Assembly (NCBI GenBank): GCA_041639705.1
Contig: JBEQBT010000098.1
Span: forward strand, 1 to 11,276
Reading direction: 5' to 3'
From: JARDZI01 sp041639705
GTDB taxonomy: Bacteria; Bacillota; Clostridia; Clostridiales; Caloramatoraceae
DNA length: 11,276 nt
The notes under the pieces were generated by a model. It saw only the letters and a program-made list of their open reading frames with translations, was not told where the DNA came from and did no database searches. Made by a program: the position numbers and the translations under genes. Positions 6,837 to 11,276 of this stretch are shown one piece after another. The stretch's first letter is position 1; each line of letters begins with the position of its first letter.

Positions 6837-7915
6837 AATTTCACCTCATCTTCGTAAATCCTTGCCTTTTCCTGATTATTTAGTACTCTGAAAGCTCCCT
6901 CTGCAAGTGACTGCATCTCATCCTCTCCAGGTACAATTTCAACAGGTGCAATAAAACTAACCATTTCAATTATCTTATCCATTAGCCTTTTTGAATATGC
7001 TAGTCCACCTGTTATGATAATTCTATCAACCTTACCACAAAGTACAGGCGCATATGACCCAATTTCCTTTCCAATCTGATAGGCAAGTGCATCGTATACT
7101 AGTTCAGCTTTTTTATCTCCTGAAAGTATCATTTTTTCGACTTCCCTTGCATCATTTGTTCCAAGGTATCCCATTAGCCCTCCCTGGAATAACATTTTGG
7201 TTTTAAGTTCCTTATATGTGTACTTTCCTGAATAAGCAAGTCTTATTAGGGCTCCTACAGGAACTGTGCCTGCCCTTTCAGGTGAAAAGGGTCCCCCATC
7301 ATTGGCATTATTAACATCGATGATTCTTCCCTTTTTCATTGGCCCAATGGATATACCTCCGCCTAGATGTGCAACAATAAGGTTCAATTCCTCAATGCTT
7401 TTGCCAAGCCTTTCTGCAACTCTTCTTGAAACTGCTTTCATATTAAGAATGTGTACAAGTGATCCTCTAGGTAATTCAGGAAGGCCGGAAATTCTTGCAA
7501 TATCATCAAATTCATCAACTGCAACAGGATCCACAATAAATGCAGGTATTCCTTCACCCTCTGCAATTGCTCTTGCGATAATTCCACCAAGATTCGAAGC
7601 ATGTTCACCCTGGATACCTATTCTTAAATCTTTTATCATTGGATCAGTAATTTCGTATGTGCCTGATGGTATTGGTCTTAAAAGTCCTCCTCTGCCAACT
7701 ACTGCTAATAGCTCCTCATGATTTATACCTTCCTCAATAAGCCAATCTAATATTGCATTTTTCCTATACTCATATTGATCAGTTATCTTGTCAAACCTTG
7801 AAATCTCAGTCTTTAAGTGAATTAAGTTCATTTGTTTTAAATTGTTTGTTCCTTCAAACACTGCAACCTTTGTTGACGTTGAACCAGGATTGATAGCAAG
7901 TATAAAATGCCTCAT
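6833..7915 (-). CDS. buk: Butyrate kinase 2 (butyrate/branched-chain fatty acid kinase)
   Basis: This is a 360-residue acetokinase-family paralogue of the kinase at 4686-5753. Motifs are AINPGSTSTK (7-16), GRGG (74-77), HASNLGG (105-111), AHLGGGISIG (182-191) and DGGPFSPERAG (206-216). The last motif is one residue shorter than the DGEGPFSPERTG of buk1. An in-frame ATG at 7981 would add 22 residues, but the ATG at 7915 has AAGGTGGGGG just upstream and aligns with the family N-terminus. A candidate promoter also places the transcript start near 7980. The gene overlaps ptb by 4 bp. Having two diverged kinases beside one Ptb suggests different acyl-chain preferences or separate regulation, but this is inferred. 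Confidence 0.92.
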   Translation of the reverse strand: MRHFILAINPGSTSTKVAVFEGTNNLKQMNLIHLKTEISRFDKITDQYEYRKNAILDWLIEEGINHEELLAVVGRGGLLRPIPSGTYEITDPMIKDLRIGIQGEHASNLGGIIARAIAEGEGIPAFIVDPVAVDEFDDIARISGLPELPRGSLVHILNMKAVSRRVAERLGKSIEELNLIVAHLGGGISIGPMKKGRIIDVNNANDGGPFSPERAGTVPVGALIRLAYSGKYTYKELKTKMLFQGGLMGYLGTNDAREVEKMILSGDKKAELVYDALAYQIGKEIGSYAPVLCGKVDRIIITGGLAYSKRLMDKIIEMVSFIAPVEIVPGEDEMQSLAEGAFRVLNNQEKARIYEDEVKL

Positions 7916-7984
7916 ATATCCCCCACCTTGTATAAATTTAAGTTTTAATTTTCCAATGTTATTTATAACAATTTCTCTCATTCT

Positions 7985-8014
7985 ATTTTAATGTATTTAT
8001 TATATAATTTGCAA
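7985..8014 (-). promoter_or_regulatory. Candidate promoter of the buk2-ptb transcript
   Basis: On the minus strand, TTGCAA (8014-8009) and TAAAAT (7990-7985) are spaced by 18 bp. This puts a start site near 7978 and a leader of about 60 bases before the buk2 ATG at 7915. A second possible pair, TTGCAC and TAAATA with 17-bp spacing, lies slightly upstream. The region is very AT-rich, so chance matches are likely. Confidence 0.35.
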
Positions 8015-8090
8015 GGAATATGTCGTTTTATTTATCAAATTGAAATACATTGTGCAAGATATCTAGTTTCCATAATTCATTACAGACTTA

Positions 8091-8136
8091 GAGACCATAA
8101 GCCTATTTATAATTGACTATGGTCTCCTGCTTTTTT
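8091..8136 (+). terminator. Hairpin with T tract, oriented as a plus-strand terminator, just after cdaR
   Basis: A 9-bp stem GAGACCATA/TATGGTCTC (8091-8099 and 8118-8126) encloses an 18-base loop and is followed on the plus strand by CTGC and TTTTTT. It lies directly after the cdaR stop codon, but cdaR is on the minus strand, where no T run follows the stem. It may still end cdaA-cdaR transcription weakly. As drawn it would stop antisense transcription entering cdaR. Confidence 0.5.
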
Positions 8137-8138
8137 AG

Positions 8139-9383
8139 TTATGGACTTGTTGTATTCGTCTCTGGTTTTGTTATGGTAACAGAAACCTTATCAGGAACTG
8201 TTTTAACTATACTTAGCCCATTTGGAATGTTTATTTTAAGTTCTACATTATGCTGACCTACATCAATATTATTAACATCTACAATTGCAGAAATGCTGCT
8301 AGTATCAAGTGGGTTGATAGCACTTTCAGCTCCACTTAATGTTATATTTACATCAGGTGCTGAAGTACTATAGCTATATCCTTCTCTAGAATTTACAATA
8401 TTAATAGGTATCTTGACTGTTTTTTCAATAATGTTCTCAACTACAAATTCCACATTTAAAGTATTTATTCCTTGAAAAACTTCAATTCCTTCTGGAAGAT
8501 TCATGGATAAAGTATCAGTATGGGTTGCTATTACTTTTGATATATCATAGGGGACTGTTTCAATTTCTTTAACCTTATCTAAGTATTTTCTATCACCAAC
8601 AATTATAACCTTATCTGTTGACAGGTTTGTTTTTTTCAAAATCTTATTCACACCAATATTTCCTACAGTTTTAACAACAACACTGACTTCTTTTGCAGGT
8701 TTAACTGGCACAGATACATCAACTACAGACTTCTCAATGGAAACATATTTTATTTCCTTTCCATCCTTGTCTACAGGTCTGATTACAATTCGTCCAGTAA
8801 CATTATTTGATTTATTGTTTATATCAATTTCACCTGCTAAGCTATTTACAGAATTAACTATGGATTCTGGTCCACTAACAAGTACTTCTGTTGGACTTGT
8901 AACTGTATTTAAATACCCAAAGCCTTCCTTTACACTTCCAATTAAGTTAATATTAACCCCAACTGATTTTGTTTCTAATGTTTCAAGCTTTACTTTTATA
9001 TAGTAAGGTACTCCTGTTGGGTTCTCAACTTGAATTCCAGTAGGTTGTTTCCCTATAATCTCCACTTGTATGTTATTTTCACCTTTTTTTAAAAATGCAG
9101 CACTATTTAAATCAGCAACTATATTAAAATATGCTGGATCATTAGCTGCAAATACATCCAATGCTTTTCCTCTGATTTCAAGACTTACTGTAAAATTTTG
9201 CTCTGGTACAAGAGCCAAATTAAATTGCTTTAAAGCTTCAGTATTTACTAATTGTACAGGGATGTTCTCAACTGTTTTCCGCTCCATAGGATTTTTATCA
9301 GTCATGGCATAAATCCACATAACAAAAGCAAGCAAAACAGATGCGATTATTACAGTTAACTCTTGTTTACTTTTGTGAGCCAT
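8139..9383 (-). CDS. cdaR: YbbR-domain protein CdaR, regulator of the CdaA diadenylate cyclase
   Basis: This 414-residue membrane-anchored protein has one N-terminal transmembrane helix (about 9-27). Four YbbR-like repeats follow, at roughly 36-132, 136-226, 230-314 and 318-405, and the tail is rich in Thr and Pro. In Bacillus and Listeria the equivalent protein lies outside the membrane, binds CdaA and modulates c-di-AMP synthesis. The ATG lies 28 bp inside the end of cdaA and is preceded by AAGAAGGTG within cdaA, so the overlap is real and supports coupled translation. glmM, which follows cdaA-cdaR in many Firmicutes, is absent; buk2 comes next after a 223-bp gap. Assignment is secure on domain layout and context. 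Confidence 0.9.
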   Translation of the reverse strand: MAHKSKQELTVIIASVLLAFVMWIYAMTDKNPMERKTVENIPVQLVNTEALKQFNLALVPEQNFTVSLEIRGKALDVFAANDPAYFNIVADLNSAAFLKKGENNIQVEIIGKQPTGIQVENPTGVPYYIKVKLETLETKSVGVNINLIGSVKEGFGYLNTVTSPTEVLVSGPESIVNSVNSLAGEIDINNKSNNVTGRIVIRPVDKDGKEIKYVSIEKSVVDVSVPVKPAKEVSVVVKTVGNIGVNKILKKTNLSTDKVIIVGDRKYLDKVKEIETVPYDISKVIATHTDTLSMNLPEGIEVFQGINTLNVEFVVENIIEKTVKIPINIVNSREGYSYSTSAPDVNITLSGAESAINPLDTSSISAIVDVNNIDVGQHNVELKINIPNGLSIVKTVPDKVSVTITKPETNTTSP

Positions 9384-10198
9384 GTTTTCACCTTCTTATA
9401 CATAGTTGTTTCCTTAGCAAGATTATGCTCAAAAATTTTTGTTAGGACTAACTTTAACCTTTCATCATTGTAATTCCTTGTAAGTTTCCCATTTATAGAA
9501 AGTGAAATATTGCCAGTTTCTTCTGAAACAACAACAGCAATGGAATCTGAACTTTCAGTAATCCCTATTGCAGCCCTGTGCCTTGTCCCTAATTCCTTTC
9601 TAATTTCATGCTCGGTTAATGGAAGTACACAACCAGCAGCTATGATTCTTCCTCTTCTAATTATTACAGCCCCATCATGAAGGGGGGTATTTACCACAAA
9701 TATGTTTTCAAGCAATGCAGAAGATACGATAGCATCAATTGGAATACCATTTGCTACAATATCCCTAAGCCCAGTCTCCTGCTCGATAATAATCAATGCT
9801 CCTGTTTTACTTTCTGAAAGGTCAACTGCAGCAATTGTTATTTCATCCACAACCCTTTGCATTTCTTCCTTTGTTTCAAATAATTTTCTAGTTATAAACT
9901 TACTTCTTCCCAGATGTTCAAGAGCTTTTCTAAGCTCTGGTTGAAAGATTACTATTACTGCAATAAGTCCAACGGTTAATGTATTTTTCAAAATCCAGTT
10001 GAGAGCTACGAGCTGCAATAGTTCGCTTAATTTCAATACAATAAGAATGAGTGCTAAGCCCTTAATAAGTTGTTCTGCACGTGACTCTCTAATCAAAGTA
10101 TATATTTTGTAAAATATATATCCTACAATGAGTATGTCCAGTACATTCCATATTGTAATATTTTTCACAATTGTAAGTATATTTGAGAGATCAACCAT
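9356..10198 (-). CDS. cdaA: Membrane-bound diadenylate cyclase CdaA (c-di-AMP synthase)
   Basis: This 280-residue enzyme makes cyclic di-AMP from two ATP, a signal controlling potassium and osmolyte uptake and cell-wall homeostasis. Three hydrophobic helices lie at about 18-36, 43-60 and 63-86. The cytoplasmic DisA_N (DAC) domain carries the catalytic DGA at 175-177 (LHDGAVIIRRGRI) and RHR at 207-209 (GTRHRAAIGITE). An ATG at 10225 is in frame, but AAGGGAGG at 10205-10212 sits six bases before the ATG at 10198, which fixes the start. Length and layout match CdaA rather than DisA or CdaS. It is the first gene of the cdaA-cdaR pair and is divergent from the BON-domain gene. Confidence 0.95.
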   Translation of the reverse strand: MVDLSNILTIVKNITIWNVLDILIVGYIFYKIYTLIRESRAEQLIKGLALILIVLKLSELLQLVALNWILKNTLTVGLIAVIVIFQPELRKALEHLGRSKFITRKLFETKEEMQRVVDEITIAAVDLSESKTGALIIIEQETGLRDIVANGIPIDAIVSSALLENIFVVNTPLHDGAVIIRRGRIIAAGCVLPLTEHEIRKELGTRHRAAIGITESSDSIAVVVSEETGNISLSINGKLTRNYNDERLKLVLTKIFEHNLAKETTMYKKVKTWLTKVNKS

Positions 10199-10239
10199 CA
10201 AATTCCTCCCTTCAGCCTTTCTCACTTAAATATAATTAT

Positions 10240-10269
10240 AATATAAAAACCCTGCTATAGTATATACAA
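10240..10269 (-). promoter_or_regulatory. Candidate cdaA promoter
   Basis: On the minus strand, TTGTAT (10269-10264) and TATATT (10245-10240) are spaced by 18 bp, with TATAAT overlapping just downstream at 10240-10235. This places a start 30-40 bases before the cdaA ATG. The AT-rich context makes the exact boxes uncertain. Confidence 0.3.
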
Positions 10270-10459
10270 GTATCTATTTATAAAGTTATTTTTTTATAGT
10301 TTTAATTCTCATGATTGCTAATATGAATTATATATAAATATTTTGGGGAAATTATAATTTAAGAATGTTATATCAGGCTGTAAAATGTCTCTATCAAGAT
10401 ATAATAACATAGCATTGGTCATTAGGGCAATTACTTTATTATGTAAGGAGTTGGTTTGA

Positions 10460-11113
10460 TTGGATAAAAGTATCGATGCAAAAATAGAGCTGGAAATAAG
10501 AAATTTATTAGATAGAGAAATGCTAAATTCTGGAATAGATAAAAGAATTCAATGTAAGGATGGATATGTAACTCTTACTGGCTTTGCTGATACTTTAGGA
10601 GAAAAAAACGCAGCTGAGGAACTAGCAAGACAAATTACAGGGGTTAAGTCAGTTGAAAATTGTATTACCATATCAACTGATGGAACTATTACAGATAAAG
10701 AAACTGAAGTTGAGGTAATAAATAAACTAAAGAAACGTTCAAACCTTATCCCAGTCAGTCCAAGGGTACTAAGAGGTCAGGTTGTGCTTGAGGGTAGAGT
10801 TGAAACCCTTAAGGACAAAAAAGAGTCAATTCAAATGGCTTCCAAAGCTTTAGGAGTAAGGGAAGTAATCTCACATTTGGAAATTGGAGCTCAAGCTTTG
10901 ATTGATGATGTGACAATAAAGAATAGATTAAATGATGGTTTTCTTGATGCTCATTTAGATAACTGTGATATTAGGGTTGATGTAATAAATGGTAATGTAA
11001 AGCTCTCAGGCTATGTTAATGAAGTTAACAATATTGAAGCTGCTGTTGAAATTGCTGAGGGCCTTGAAGGAGTGAGAACAGTTAGAAGCTTTTTATCTAT
11101 TAGAAAGGACTAG
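10460..11113 (+). CDS. Triple BON-domain protein, cytoplasmic, function unknown
   Basis: This 217-residue protein consists almost wholly of three BON domains (about 4-71, 76-144 and 148-215). Each ends with the characteristic hydrophobic-Gly-Val block: ITGVKSVENCITI, ALGVREVISHLEI and LEGVRTVRSFLSI. Other BON proteins bind phospholipid or act as osmotic-shock or secretin-associated factors. Here there is no signal peptide or membrane segment, so a cytoplasmic location is expected. The start is TTG, with AAGGAG at 10445-10450 nine bases upstream. An in-frame TGA at 10457-10459 directly before it rules out any earlier start. A TATAAT at 10400-10405 is a possible -10 box, without a convincing -35. 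The gene is divergent from cdaA across a 261-bp AT-rich gap. Confidence 0.8.
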   Translation: MDKSIDAKIELEIRNLLDREMLNSGIDKRIQCKDGYVTLTGFADTLGEKNAAEELARQITGVKSVENCITISTDGTITDKETEVEVINKLKKRSNLIPVSPRVLRGQVVLEGRVETLKDKKESIQMASKALGVREVISHLEIGAQALIDDVTIKNRLNDGFLDAHLDNCDIRVDVINGNVKLSGYVNEVNNIEAAVEIAEGLEGVRTVRSFLSIRKD

Positions 11114-11208
11114 TCAATCTATTTATTAAGCAGATATTTTAAAATGGAATTGTAGACCAGCTAAGCAAAGTCAAGTGATTTTAATAAATTATTTTTGCAA
11201 GTTAATAA

Positions 11209-11267
11209 AAATAGTTATGCAAATAGTTATGAAAAAAGAGTATCATAATCAAGCTGCCTAGATTATG
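11209..11267. other. Short direct repeat and weak hairpin downstream of the BON gene
   Basis: AAATAGTTATG occurs at 11209-11219 and 11221-11231. A 7-bp stem CATAATC/GATTATG (11244-11250 and 11261-11267, 10-base loop) follows. Read on the minus strand, the stem is followed after six bases by TTTTTT, so it could be a weak terminator for a gene entering from beyond the right edge. No gene is seen between 11114 and the window end. Confidence 0.3.
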
Positions 11268-11276
11268 CTGAAATAA

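Noticed and set aside
7916..7981. A longer N-terminus for butyrate kinase 2, starting at 7981.
   Set aside because: The extra 22 residues do not belong to the family, have no ribosome binding site and overlap the likely transcript start. The ATG at 7915 has a strong site and fits the family start.

Overview
The window is AT-rich DNA from a low-GC, Gram-positive anaerobe, most likely a member of the Clostridia that ferments amino acids. The evidence is strong AAGGAGG-type ribosome binding sites, a lipoprotein transporter component, a CdaA-type c-di-AMP cyclase, butyrate kinase/phosphotransbutyrylase genes and a ferredoxin-dependent 2-oxoacid oxidoreductase. The genus cannot be fixed from the sequence alone.

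Layout, left to right: metQ (plus strand, 56-895) converges on a minus-strand 2-oxoacid:ferredoxin oxidoreductase operon, transcribed as ferredoxin subunit, alpha, beta, gamma (3717 down to 1129). The two are separated by a REP-like repeat element and a strong symmetrical terminator. Upstream of that operon, still on the minus strand, lie a MinD/ParA-like P-loop ATPase (4003-4677), butyrate kinase 1 (4686-5753), phosphate butyryltransferase (5925-6836) and butyrate kinase 2 (6833-7915). Further upstream come cdaR/ybbR (8139-9383) and cdaA (9356-10198). On the right, a protein made of three BON domains is read divergently on the plus strand (10460-11113). All intergenic gaps are shorter than 300 bp.

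Working together: the oxidoreductase would turn branched-chain 2-oxoacids into acyl-CoA and reduced ferredoxin. Ptb would exchange CoA for phosphate, and the two kinases would make ATP and release the free branched acid or butyrate. This is a ferredoxin-linked counterpart of the ptb-buk-bkd arrangement known in Bacillus, Listeria and Enterococcus. The substrate is inferred. The function of the ATPase beside buk1 is unknown.

The main structure not explained by genes is a set of three REP-doublet (BIME-like) elements at 927-1071, 3823-3936 and 5816-5911. Each has GTAG-footed hairpins facing each other. Two have exactly the same 114-bp core length, with stems that differ in sequence but remain paired. 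No REP-associated transposase gene lies in the window.
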